Part shown: positions 50,660 through 61,912 of the stretch, piece by piece
Layout: each line of letters begins with the position of its first letter
Numbering within the stretch: the first letter of the stretch is position 1
Assembly: GCA_020849105.1 (NCBI GenBank)
Contig: JADLGW010000012.1
Coordinates: 62,001-126,000, forward strand
Source of the DNA: Phycisphaerales bacterium
GTDB taxonomy: Bacteria > Planctomycetota > Phycisphaerae > Phycisphaerales > UBA1924
DNA length: 64,000 nucleotides
Reading direction: 5' to 3'
The notes under the pieces: model-generated
The model's input: the letters and a program-made list of their open reading frames with translations, nothing else
Told to the model about the DNA's origin: nothing
Database searches by the model: none
Program-made: the position numbers and the translations under genes

Positions 50660-52144
50660 ATGCCGCGACCAGCCTGTGTCCTTGCCCTGATTGCCCTGCT
50701 TGCCGGGTGCGGCTCCAAGCCGGGAGTTGCACCGGACCCGCTGCTGGAGGTGAAAAATCCCCGGTTGCGGCCGGAGCGGCGGGCCCTGGCGATCGAAGCG
50801 GCATGGGGCCGTGTGCTGGAGGGTGCTGCGGACCGCGCGGCCGTGCGGACGGACTTGAAGACGCTGGCGTGGTCGCCGAACTGGCCGGTTGAGTTGCGGC
50901 TGAAGGCCCTGCGGACGGTCCTGGGCGATACAGATCCGGCGGGCGAGGCCGACAGCCGGCAACTGGTGCGCCTGATGGTGCCGCGGGAGAAGGACCCGCA
51001 GGTGATCGACCTCCTGAGCCAGATAGCGGGTGATCGGGGGTGGACCGAGGCGGTGCCGGCGCTGATCCGCAGCCTTTCACGGCCCGACACGGGGACGAAG
51101 GACACGGAGCGTGCCGAGTACCGTGCGATCGCGAAGTTGGCGCCCGAGCGGCCCGTGGAACTGACCGTGGTGCAGACATTCCTGCACCCGCCGCCCGAGG
51201 AGGGCGCGTACGGGCTGTCGTCGGTGGAACTGACGCGGGCGGATGCGTGGACCGTGCTGGGGCGGCTGGACCCGAGCCGGGCGCTGCGGATGTCGATGCT
51301 GGAGAACAACTCGGACGACCCGGATGTGGCGAGCATCAAGGCTGCGGTGGAGCAGTTGCGGGCGGCGCCGCGGACGGGTGGGGAGTTTGTGTGGCTGCGA
51401 TCGCTGCGGGACCCCAGCAACCGGCTGAACGGTGAGTGGTGGCGGGAAGCGTCGGCGGCGGTCGCGGCAATGGGCCCGGAGCGGGCGCCGACCCTGCAAC
51501 TGCGGCACGCGGAAGTGATCCGCTGGGCCACGGCCCACCGCCCGAACTGGGCGCGGGCGTCTCGGCAGGAACTGCTGAGTGAACTGCGGGGGCGACTGGC
51601 AGGGAGGACCACGCACTGGCGGACGGCCAAGGAACGACTCGGCGACCGGTCGCAGGTGCAGTCCCTGGAGATGGTCGAGCAGACGATCTCCTGGGCGGAC
51701 CTGCTGACGGTGCTGGTGCTTGACGACGCGGTACACGACCCGGCGGTGGTCACGGCGTTGTTTGCACAGGCGGCGCTGGATCGCAAGGACAAGTCCGCCG
51801 AGTACGGAGGGATCGTCGAGGACATGCCGATGAAGTCCGGGGAGGGAGCGGTTCGGGTGGTGATGTTCCCGCCGCGGCCGGGGGCGCGGCGCGGGGACAA
51901 GGAGTTCGTGGCGTCCACGGACATGATGGCGCAGAGCGACCGCTCGCTGGCGCACTACCACTTTCATGTGCAGGAGGCGCAGAACTCCTCATTTGCCGGG
52001 CCGAGCACACCGGACCTTGCGTACGCGGACCGATTGGGGCGGAACTGCCTGGTGTTGACGAGCATCGGGAAGGACACAATGGACGTGGACTACTACCAGC
52101 CCGGCGGGCTGATCCTGGACCTGGGGGAGATCGAGCGGCCATGA
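50660..52144 (+). CDS. Lipoprotein with helical repeats and JAMM-like C-terminal domain
   Basis: 494 residues. Lipoprotein signal PRPACVLALIALLAGCGSKPG (lipid on Cys16). Residues ~40-370 are alpha-helical and look HEAT-like (VELRLKALRTVLGD, VIDLLSQIAGDRGWTEAVPALIRSL). The C-terminal ~115 residues contain a pattern matching JAMM/MPN+ metalloproteases: Glu381 in AEYGGIVED, His434-Phe-His436 in AHYHFHV, and Ser449-x-x-Asp452 in GPSTPDLAYADRLG, i.e. E...HxH...SxxD, though with twelve rather than seven residues between HxH and S. Predicted zinc peptidase in the periplasm or outside, unproven. TACACT nine bases upstream. Its stop overlaps the next start (ATGA). Confidence 0.65.
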   Translation: MPRPACVLALIALLAGCGSKPGVAPDPLLEVKNPRLRPERRALAIEAAWGRVLEGAADRAAVRTDLKTLAWSPNWPVELRLKALRTVLGDTDPAGEADSRQLVRLMVPREKDPQVIDLLSQIAGDRGWTEAVPALIRSLSRPDTGTKDTERAEYRAIAKLAPERPVELTVVQTFLHPPPEEGAYGLSSVELTRADAWTVLGRLDPSRALRMSMLENNSDDPDVASIKAAVEQLRAAPRTGGEFVWLRSLRDPSNRLNGEWWREASAAVAAMGPERAPTLQLRHAEVIRWATAHRPNWARASRQELLSELRGRLAGRTTHWRTAKERLGDRSQVQSLEMVEQTISWADLLTVLVLDDAVHDPAVVTALFAQAALDRKDKSAEYGGIVEDMPMKSGEGAVRVVMFPPRPGARRGDKEFVASTDMMAQSDRSLAHYHFHVQEAQNSSFAGPSTPDLAYADRLGRNCLVLTSIGKDTMDVDYYQPGGLILDLGEIERP

Positions 52145-54180
52145 ATGGGCGGCTCCTCCTCGCGATGGTCGCGGCGGGTGGCGTGGTGCTTGGCGGTGTG
52201 GCACGGGGTCAGGTTGTCGGGGATCAGCCGGCCGCGGCGCCCGTGGCGGACGGGCCCGTGGCGGAGTTTTTGCGGGCCGGAGCGGTACGGTACTGGCCGT
52301 CGAGGGCGGCCGCGGACCGGGCGAAGCCGTCGCTGCTTCTGCAAGGGCCGTTCATGGTGATGGAGGGCGTCCCGGACGCGCCGTGGGCAAAGCCGGCGTT
52401 TGCGGAGGTGGAAGGACGGCACACGGCGAGCATCCCGCTCGATGCGGGAGCGGTAGTGCTGGCGCCGGGGATCGTCAATGGCCCGATCCGGAAGGGAGCG
52501 GCGGTCACGGCGAACTCGGACACGGGGGGGCTGCCGTGGATCATGGTGGTGCGGCCGGGCTCGTCAGTGGCGTCGTTCTTGGTTGACACCACGGCGCCGT
52601 GCGAGATCAGGGTCGGCGATGCGGTGGAGATATCAAGCGGGGCCGAGTTCCCGGTGCTGGAGACGCTGAGCGTCGATGCGGTCGCCGCCGTGGGGGCGCT
52701 GGCCACGCTTACGGGATGGATGGACCTGCCGCCGCTGTGGGGGCTGGGGTACCAGCATGGGGATACATCGCTGACCAGTGCTGAGTCAGTGCTGATCGCG
52801 GCGCGGCGTCTGAGGGCGGAGCGGCTGCCAGGTGATGGCGTGTGGGTCGCCGGAGTGGGATCGCCGCCGGCCGCCTTCCCGGACGGCGTTCGTGCCGGGC
52901 TCACGAAACTGGGCATGCAATCGCTGTGGACGGTGCCTGTCGTCGTGGACGCGGCCGCGAAGGAACCTGTGTGGGAAGGGGGAAGCGACGACCTGCTGGG
53001 CGGCCCGGAGGGGCCGATTCGGATCGGCGGGGGCTTCGCGCCCGACTTCACGCGGGCCACTGCCCGGCGGGGGTGGGGCGCGGCACTGGAACCGTTGCTG
53101 GCGGGAGGCGCGACCGGGGTTGAGGCCCTGAGCGAACGGGTGCCCCGGGGCGTGGTCTTCCACGCCGATGACGACCTTGGCGGGACTGGCGACTGGGACC
53201 GGTACGGCGCGGTGTATCCGACGCTGACGGCGCGGGCGGTGCGCGAGGCGTTCGGACGGGCGCAGCCGAACGTTCGCCCGTTCCTGACGGTGCCGGTCCT
53301 GTCTCCCGGCGTGCAGCGGTACGCATCCGTGTGGATCCCGGCGCGCGGGGATGACGGGGGTGCGCTGGCGGAATCGCTGCGACGGCTGCAGGACGCATCG
53401 ATGTCGGCGCGGTTCATGGCCGGGATGGACATCCCCGGGGCGCGGCGTGGGGGCGACGGCGAGGGGCTGGCGCGGTGGTTCGGGGTGGCGACGCTGATGC
53501 CGATGCTGAGGGGCCGTCCGGACGCGGGGCACTCGTGCGCACCGTGGGACTTTGGTGACGGTGTGAGCGCGGACGTGCGAGCGGCGCTTGAGCGGCGGGC
53601 GCGGCTGACGCCGTATTTGTACACGCTGGTGTTCGCGGCGTTCCGGTTCGATGAACCCATCGTGCGTCCGGCGTGGGCGCTGGACCCTGCGGACGCGTCA
53701 CTGCATGACACGCCGCTGGTGTTCCTGCTCGGCGGGGAAGTTCTGGTCGATGCGCGGCAGGGGGGCGGTGCACTGCCTGCGCGGGCCGGGGACTGGCTGC
53801 CGTTTGATGCGCAGCCGGGGCTGCCGCGGCTCTACCTGAGGCCCGGGGCGATGATCCCGATGGGACCGGTGCGGCAGTTCGCCGGAGAATCACCGCTGGA
53901 CCCGCTGGAGTTTGTGATTGCGCTCGACTCGGAGGGCAAGTCGGCGGGGATGCTCTACGAGGACGATGGGGACGGGTTCGGCTACGCCCGGAACCAGGGA
54001 CGGATCGCCTATTACGGCGCGCAGCGCACTGACAAGGACGTGGTTGTGAAGATGGCACGGCTGGATGGCGGCTGGGCCATGGCCAAGCGAAAGTTCATCG
54101 CGCGGGTGCTGCTGTCCGGCGGCGGGGAGGCGACGGGTGAGTTCCGGGACGCGCTCGACACGCACGTCACGCTTCCGTGA
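52141..54180 (+). CDS. Secreted GH31-like protein lacking catalytic residues
   Basis: 679 residues, signal peptide MNGRLLLAMVAAGGVVLGGVARG. Throughout its length it parallels the active GH31 enzyme at 27352: LTGWMDLPPLWGLGYQHGDTS, RPFLTVPVLSPGVQRYASVW, LTPYLYTLVFAAF, YLRPGAMIPMGPVRQFAGESPLDPLEF. However the nucleophile motif WNDMNE is replaced by EALSERV (residues ~328-333), and the acid/base WTGDN by WIPARGDD with an insertion; the metal/substrate helper IWMDIDYMDG is VWVAGVGSP. So the fold looks kept and catalysis lost. Probably carbohydrate-binding or a scaffold partner of the coupled JAMM-like lipoprotein (ATGA overlap). Confidence 0.7.
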   Translation: MNGRLLLAMVAAGGVVLGGVARGQVVGDQPAAAPVADGPVAEFLRAGAVRYWPSRAAADRAKPSLLLQGPFMVMEGVPDAPWAKPAFAEVEGRHTASIPLDAGAVVLAPGIVNGPIRKGAAVTANSDTGGLPWIMVVRPGSSVASFLVDTTAPCEIRVGDAVEISSGAEFPVLETLSVDAVAAVGALATLTGWMDLPPLWGLGYQHGDTSLTSAESVLIAARRLRAERLPGDGVWVAGVGSPPAAFPDGVRAGLTKLGMQSLWTVPVVVDAAAKEPVWEGGSDDLLGGPEGPIRIGGGFAPDFTRATARRGWGAALEPLLAGGATGVEALSERVPRGVVFHADDDLGGTGDWDRYGAVYPTLTARAVREAFGRAQPNVRPFLTVPVLSPGVQRYASVWIPARGDDGGALAESLRRLQDASMSARFMAGMDIPGARRGGDGEGLARWFGVATLMPMLRGRPDAGHSCAPWDFGDGVSADVRAALERRARLTPYLYTLVFAAFRFDEPIVRPAWALDPADASLHDTPLVFLLGGEVLVDARQGGGALPARAGDWLPFDAQPGLPRLYLRPGAMIPMGPVRQFAGESPLDPLEFVIALDSEGKSAGMLYEDDGDGFGYARNQGRIAYYGAQRTDKDVVVKMARLDGGWAMAKRKFIARVLLSGGGEATGEFRDALDTHVTLP

Positions 54181-54187
54181 CGGGTGA

Positions 54188-54460
54188 TCAGGCGCCGGCC
54201 GGGGGGTGCGGATTCTGCGCGACGGCCTGCGCGACGGGGGGCTGCGGGGCCGGCTGGGGGTCGGGCAGACGGGCGGGGGCGCGGGACTGGGCGTCCACCT
54301 CGTCCTCCACGCCCTTGATGCCCTTGCGGAACTCAACGATGCTCTTGCCGAGGCCCCGGCCGACCTCCGGGAGGCGCTTGCCGAAGATGAGCAGGCCCAG
54401 CAGGGCGAGCACGATCAGTTCCGGGGTTCCGAGCGTGCCGAAGAGGGCGAGGCTTTGCAT
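54188..54460 (-). CDS. Twin-arginine translocase subunit TatA/TatB-type
   Basis: 90 residues from ATG 54460. One N-terminal membrane helix (GTPELIVLALLGLLIFGKRLPEVG) with the FG-K-LPE hinge of TatA, amphipathic helix GRGLGKSIVEFRKGIKGVEDEV, and a Pro/Ala/Gln-rich tail. TatA forms the pore for folded proteins. No tatC adjacent, so the partner is elsewhere. GGAG just before the ATG is the likely ribosome site. Convergent with the GH31-like gene. Confidence 0.93.
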   Translation of the reverse strand: MQSLALFGTLGTPELIVLALLGLLIFGKRLPEVGRGLGKSIVEFRKGIKGVEDEVDAQSRAPARLPDPQPAPQPPVAQAVAQNPHPPAGA

Positions 54461-54525
54461 GGGGGCTCCGGGCGTTTTGCGGGCGCTGAATTGAAGCGGC
54501 CCCGGGGGCCGAGTCAACTCGCGTG

Positions 54526-57575
<3,050 letters not shown>

Positions 57576-57644
57576 CCCTCAGATGAGTTGTCCGGGCCGT
57601 CGCGAAGCGGGGGATCACTCGGAACCCCTACTGTCCCGCGGCCC

Positions 57645-59090
57645 ATGGTTCATGCCCTGCTGATCGCTGCGTTCCTGGTCGTGCTGGTGCGCGACCGGGT
57701 TGGCCCGGCGTCCTGGGCCCGCGGGCTGTCGCCGGACTGGGCGTACATGATGATGGTGGGGGCGATGGGCGTTGTCTGGGCGCTCGCGCAGGCGCGGATT
57801 GCGCTGCTGGGCCGGTCGCTGGACCAATCCGGGAGTTGGAGGGCGGTTCAGAAGGCGGAGCGGACGCTGGTGGCGTCGCGGCTGGCCATGACGGCGGCGC
57901 TGGCTGCCGGGGTGGTGATGGGCGCGCTCGACGCTGTGCGGCGAAGAGCGGGCGACCTGATCGTGATCGATGAACTGCTGACCCTGGCCCCTCTGCTGGT
58001 GTTCTTCGTCCTGGGTTGGTGGTCGATCTACCCGATCGAGCGCCGCGTGCGCGAGGCGATCCTGTTGCGACGGCTGGACGACGGGCGGCCGCTGCACTCG
58101 CCGCCGTCCCGCGCGGCGTTCGTGGGGTACGCGACACGGCACCAGATGATGCTGATCGTCGTGCCGATCGTGCTGATCATGGCGTGGCAGGAGACAGCGC
58201 AATGGCTGATGGACCGGTACCACTGGCCGCGGGGCTGGTGGCACACGAGCGGCGGGCTGATCCGCAAGCGGGACGTCGTCGTGCCGCTGGTACAGGGGGC
58301 GGGCGTGATCGTGGTGTTTGCGCTGCTGCCGCTGGTGCTGCGGTACGTGTGGGATACGGTGCGTCTGGGCCCGGGGAGCCTGCGGGACGGGCTGGTGGAG
58401 ATGTGCCGGGCGCACCGGGTGCGGGTGCGGGACCTTCTGGTGTGGCGGACGGGGGGGCAGATGCTGAACGGCGCGGTGATGGGAATCGTGGGGCCGGCGC
58501 GGTACATCCTGCTGACGGATGCGCTGCTGGAATCGATGACACCGGAGCAGGTGGAGGCGGTCACCGCCCACGAGGTGGGGCACGTTCGCCGGCGGCACAT
58601 GGTGTGGCTGGCGGTCAGCGTGATCGGCGGCGTGATGGCGGCGGGGACCGTGGCCGACCTGGTCATGCGGCGTCTGCCGCTGTCGGTGCAGAACGGGGAA
58701 TGGGCGCAGATGGCCGGTGCGGCGGTGACGCTGGCGGTTGGGCTGGTCCTCTTTGGGTATGTGAGCCGCCGGTTTGAGTGGCAGGCGGATGCGTTCGCGG
58801 TGCAGCACCTCAGCGGGCTGGGGCGGGGCGGGGCGGTGACGATCACGCCCGAGAGCGTGGGGCACATGAACGAGGCGCTGCAGGCGGTGGCCGACCTCAA
58901 CCACATCCCGGTCGGGAGGTGGACGTGGCGGCACGGATCGATCCGGACCCGGCAGCGGAAACTGGCGGCGTTGGTCGGGCAACCGGCGGCTCGGCTTGCG
59001 GTGGACAGGCAGGCGCGCGCGGTGAAGTGGGCCGCGGCGGCGGTGCTGGCCGCGTCCGTGGCGATGGCGGCGTATGACTTCCTCGGATAG
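57645..59090 (+). CDS. M48-family membrane metalloprotease
   Basis: 481 residues. Four or more membrane helices flank a zinc protease domain: HEVGH at residue 309 (HExxH), preceded by EQVEAVT, and the third ligand in FEWQADAFAVQH. The layout is Ste24/HtpX-like with a cytoplasmic or periplasmic catalytic domain. Such proteases degrade misfolded membrane proteins. Start ATG 57645 with TACTGT ten bases upstream (57629-57634); in-frame extension to 57588 not favoured. C-terminal hydrophobic segment AAAVLAASVAMAAYDFLG. Confidence 0.88.
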   Translation: MVHALLIAAFLVVLVRDRVGPASWARGLSPDWAYMMMVGAMGVVWALAQARIALLGRSLDQSGSWRAVQKAERTLVASRLAMTAALAAGVVMGALDAVRRRAGDLIVIDELLTLAPLLVFFVLGWWSIYPIERRVREAILLRRLDDGRPLHSPPSRAAFVGYATRHQMMLIVVPIVLIMAWQETAQWLMDRYHWPRGWWHTSGGLIRKRDVVVPLVQGAGVIVVFALLPLVLRYVWDTVRLGPGSLRDGLVEMCRAHRVRVRDLLVWRTGGQMLNGAVMGIVGPARYILLTDALLESMTPEQVEAVTAHEVGHVRRRHMVWLAVSVIGGVMAAGTVADLVMRRLPLSVQNGEWAQMAGAAVTLAVGLVLFGYVSRRFEWQADAFAVQHLSGLGRGGAVTITPESVGHMNEALQAVADLNHIPVGRWTWRHGSIRTRQRKLAALVGQPAARLAVDRQARAVKWAAAAVLAASVAMAAYDFLG

Positions 59091-59158
59091 GAATCGTGTG
59101 TCCCGAGCCCTGTTCCGCCATGCCGGACACGGAGTCTTGGGGCCCTGGAACTGGGGAT

Positions 59159-60082
59159 ATGCACTTCGTCAAGATGCACGGGATCGGCAATGACTACGTC
59201 TACCTGGACGCGGTGACCGATCCGTCCATCGAGCGGCGAGCCGACCTGCCGGACCTGGCGCGGCGGATCAGCGATCGGCACCGCGGCGTGGGGAGCGACG
59301 GGCTGATCCTTGTGTGCCGTCCCGGAGCAGGGGCAGCCTCACGCCGCGCGGCAGGGTGCGGAACACATCCGGGCGCACACGTCAGGATGCGGATGTTCAA
59401 CGCGGATGGATCGGAGTCGGAGATGTGCGGGAACGGGGTGCGGTGCGTGGCGAAGTTTGCGCACGACCGGCTCGGGGTGAGAGCGGACCCGATACTGGTC
59501 GAGACAGGGAGGGGATCGCTGCCCATCGCGTACGAAACCGTGGCCGGCAAACTCACCCGCGCGACGGTGGACATGGGCGAGCCGATCCTGGAGCCGTCGA
59601 GGGTGCCGGTCGCGGTTGGGAAACTTGAGGTCGCGGGCGAGCACAGGTACAGGCTGCGCACGGGCGACGACGCGTGGGTCGGCTCGTTTGCATCGATGGG
59701 CAACCCGCACGCGGTATTCTTTGACGCGGACAACCCGGGGCTGCGCGGGGACGGGCTGGCGGCGATCGACCTGGCGCGCGTGGGGCCGCGGATCGAGCGT
59801 CACCCGGCGTTTCCAGACCGCATCAATGCGCACTTCGTGCGTGTTCAAGCGCCCGGGGAGGCGGCGATGCGGACGTGGGAGCGGGGTGCTGGCGCGACGC
59901 TGGCGTGCGGCACCGGGGCGTGTGCGGCCGCCGTCGCGGGGGCACGTCTGGGGCTGCTGGACCGGTCGGTGACGCTGCACCTGCCGGGCGGGGACCTGGG
60001 CATCGTGTGGAGCGCTGCCACGAACCATGTGCTGATGACCGGCCCGGCGACGGACGTGTTTGAGGGGCAGTGGCGGGAGTGA
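59159..60082 (+). CDS. dapF: Diaminopimelate epimerase
   Basis: 307 residues. Opening HFVKMHGIGNDYVYLDAV, catalytic Cys90 in NADGSESEMCGNGVRC and Cys250 in ERGAGATLACGTGACAAAV, the two-thiol mechanism of DapF. Converts LL-DAP to meso-DAP for peptidoglycan and lysine. An Ala/Gly/Arg-rich insertion (RPGAGAASRRAAGCGTHPGAH, ~20 residues) precedes the MRMFNADG motif. Presence of meso-DAP synthesis fits the mur genes nearby. In-frame upstream ATG codons at 59096 and 59120 are less likely. Confidence 0.93.
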   Translation: MHFVKMHGIGNDYVYLDAVTDPSIERRADLPDLARRISDRHRGVGSDGLILVCRPGAGAASRRAAGCGTHPGAHVRMRMFNADGSESEMCGNGVRCVAKFAHDRLGVRADPILVETGRGSLPIAYETVAGKLTRATVDMGEPILEPSRVPVAVGKLEVAGEHRYRLRTGDDAWVGSFASMGNPHAVFFDADNPGLRGDGLAAIDLARVGPRIERHPAFPDRINAHFVRVQAPGEAAMRTWERGAGATLACGTGACAAAVAGARLGLLDRSVTLHLPGGDLGIVWSAATNHVLMTGPATDVFEGQWRE

Positions 60083-60149
60083 GGAGGTCGCGCTCGTGGC
60101 CCCCGAAACCCGCGGCGACGCCACCCGGGGCCGCTACCCTTGCGTTTCC

Positions 60150-60689
60150 ATGCCCCAGCGGCCCACACTCCGGACCGAGCGGCTCGTGCTGAGGCCGTTC
60201 CACATGGGGGATTGCGACCGCGTGGCGGAACTGTGCGCGGACCGCCTGATCGCCGACACAACCCTGCTGATCCCGCACCCATACACACTGCGCGACGCGG
60301 AGGCCTGGCTTGCCACCCACCAGGAGGCGTTTGACGCGGGCAGGAGCCTGAACTTCGCGGTCACACTCGGGGGTGAACTCGTCGGGGCGGTCGGCCTGCG
60401 GCTGGAACCCGAGCATTCACGGGCGGAGATCGGATACTGGATCGGCGTGCCGTTCTGGGGGCGTGGCGTGGCGAGCGAGGCGGCGCGGGCGGTGGTGGAA
60501 TACGGGCTGGGCGGGGCGGGCCTGCACCGGGTGTATGCGTACCACTTCGCTCGGAATCCGGCGTCCGGGCGGGTGCTGCAACGGGCGGGGATGGTTCGCG
60601 AGGGTGTGCAACGCGGTCACATCCGCAAGTGGGACGTGTTCGAGGATTCGGTGCTCTACGGCCGGACAAGGGAGGGGGCGGTGTGCTGA
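60150..60689 (+). CDS. GNAT acetyltransferase (RimJ/RimL-like)
   Basis: 179 residues. GNAT fold: LRTERLVLRPFHMGDCDRVAELC, GYWIGVPFWGRGVASEAARAVVEYGL with the Q/RxxGxG/A acetyl-CoA loop, and HFARNPASGRVLQRAGMVREGVQRGHI. The RimJ/RimL branch acetylates ribosomal protein N-termini, though many members modify small molecules. TACCCT nine bases before ATG 60150. Last base overlaps the M20 gene start region. Confidence 0.85.
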   Translation: MPQRPTLRTERLVLRPFHMGDCDRVAELCADRLIADTTLLIPHPYTLRDAEAWLATHQEAFDAGRSLNFAVTLGGELVGAVGLRLEPEHSRAEIGYWIGVPFWGRGVASEAARAVVEYGLGGAGLHRVYAYHFARNPASGRVLQRAGMVREGVQRGHIRKWDVFEDSVLYGRTREGAVC

Positions 60690-61885
60690 GCCCGGGCGAA
60701 GAGAAACTGCGGACGGGCATCGCCGGGCGACGGGTGTCGTTGCTGGAAGACCTGCGGCTGCATGTGGGGCTGCCGACGGGTGGTGGGAACACCGCGGCGC
60801 TCGACGAGACGAGGGGGCTGCTGACGCGGCGACTGGAGGTGCTTGGGGCAAGGACGGAGATCGTGCCGGGGGACGCGAAGCCGGAGTGGTTGTTTGAACC
60901 GGGGGGGGGCGGCGGGCAGGTGCCGCCGACGGCTGTCTGCCGGATGCCGCCACAGGGTGACGTGCTGCCCCGGATCCTGATCTGCGGCCACCTGGACACC
61001 GTGCACGACCCGAAGGGTTCGTTCCGTGCGCTGTGCGTAGCACCAGACGGGAGGACCGCAGCGGGGCCCGGCTGCGTGGACATGAAGGGCGGGCTGGTCA
61101 TCACCATCGCGGCGCTGGAGGCGCTGGCGGAGGCGGGGATACCCGCGTCGTGGACGGTCCTCTTGAACAGCGATGAGGAGACGGGCAGTTACCACTCCGA
61201 GCGCGCGATCCGCGCGGAGGCCCGGCGGCACGATTTCGGGCTCGCGGTCGAGCCGGCGATGGCGGACGGCGGTCTGGTGGTTGAGCGGATGGGAAGCGGG
61301 CAGTTCATGGTGGAGTGCCGCGGGAGGGCGGCGCACGTCGGGCGTGACTTTGAGAATGGCGTTTCGGCGGTGACGGCGCTGGCGGAGCGGCTGGTGCGTG
61401 TGGCGGCGCTGGCGGACCCGGTGCGGGGCAGGATCGTGAACGTCGGGCCGCTGAGCGGCGGCGTCGCGGCCAACGTGGTGCCGGACCTGGCCCGGGCGTG
61501 GGGCAACGTGCGGTTCCCGACGAAGGCGGTTGCCGATGAACTCCGCGCCGGGCTTGAGTCCATGGCGACGGGCCTCGGAGCGTGCCCCGCGACGGACGTT
61601 CGGACGAGTTTTCAGCGTCCGGCCAAGCCCCTGACACCGGAGACGGGGGCCCTGGCGGAGCGGGCACGCGGGGCGGCGGAGGACCTGGGCCAGAGGTTGC
61701 CGTTCGGGAAGACCGGCGGCGTGTGCGACGGCAATACCATGCAGGATGAGGGGCTGCCGACGATCGACACCCTGGGCGTACGCGGAGGCGGGCTGCACAC
61801 CCCGCTGGAGTGGATCGAGGTGGGCAGCCTTGTGGAACGGTGCCAGTTGATGGCGGTGCTGATCTCACGGCTGAGCCGGGAGTGA
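60683..61885 (+). CDS. M20-family peptidase/deacylase (glutamate carboxypeptidase-like)
   Basis: 400 residues. Metal ligands in ICGHLDTVHDP, GPGCVDMKGGLVITI, DEETGSYHSERA, and GGGLHTPLEWIEV; lid domain ERMGSGQFMVECRGRAAHVGRDFENGVS. Similar to carboxypeptidase G2/ArgE-type deacylases. GTG start with GGGAGG seven bases upstream, overlapping the GNAT stop by 7 bases. In this neighbourhood (class III aminotransferase, AstA-like acyltransferase) it may remove an acyl group from an amino acid; that is inference from context. Confidence 0.88.
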   Translation: MLSPGEEKLRTGIAGRRVSLLEDLRLHVGLPTGGGNTAALDETRGLLTRRLEVLGARTEIVPGDAKPEWLFEPGGGGGQVPPTAVCRMPPQGDVLPRILICGHLDTVHDPKGSFRALCVAPDGRTAAGPGCVDMKGGLVITIAALEALAEAGIPASWTVLLNSDEETGSYHSERAIRAEARRHDFGLAVEPAMADGGLVVERMGSGQFMVECRGRAAHVGRDFENGVSAVTALAERLVRVAALADPVRGRIVNVGPLSGGVAANVVPDLARAWGNVRFPTKAVADELRAGLESMATGLGACPATDVRTSFQRPAKPLTPETGALAERARGAAEDLGQRLPFGKTGGVCDGNTMQDEGLPTIDTLGVRGGGLHTPLEWIEVGSLVERCQLMAVLISRLSRE

Positions 61886-61912
61886 CGAAGAGACAAGTTG
61901 AGGGAGGAACGG

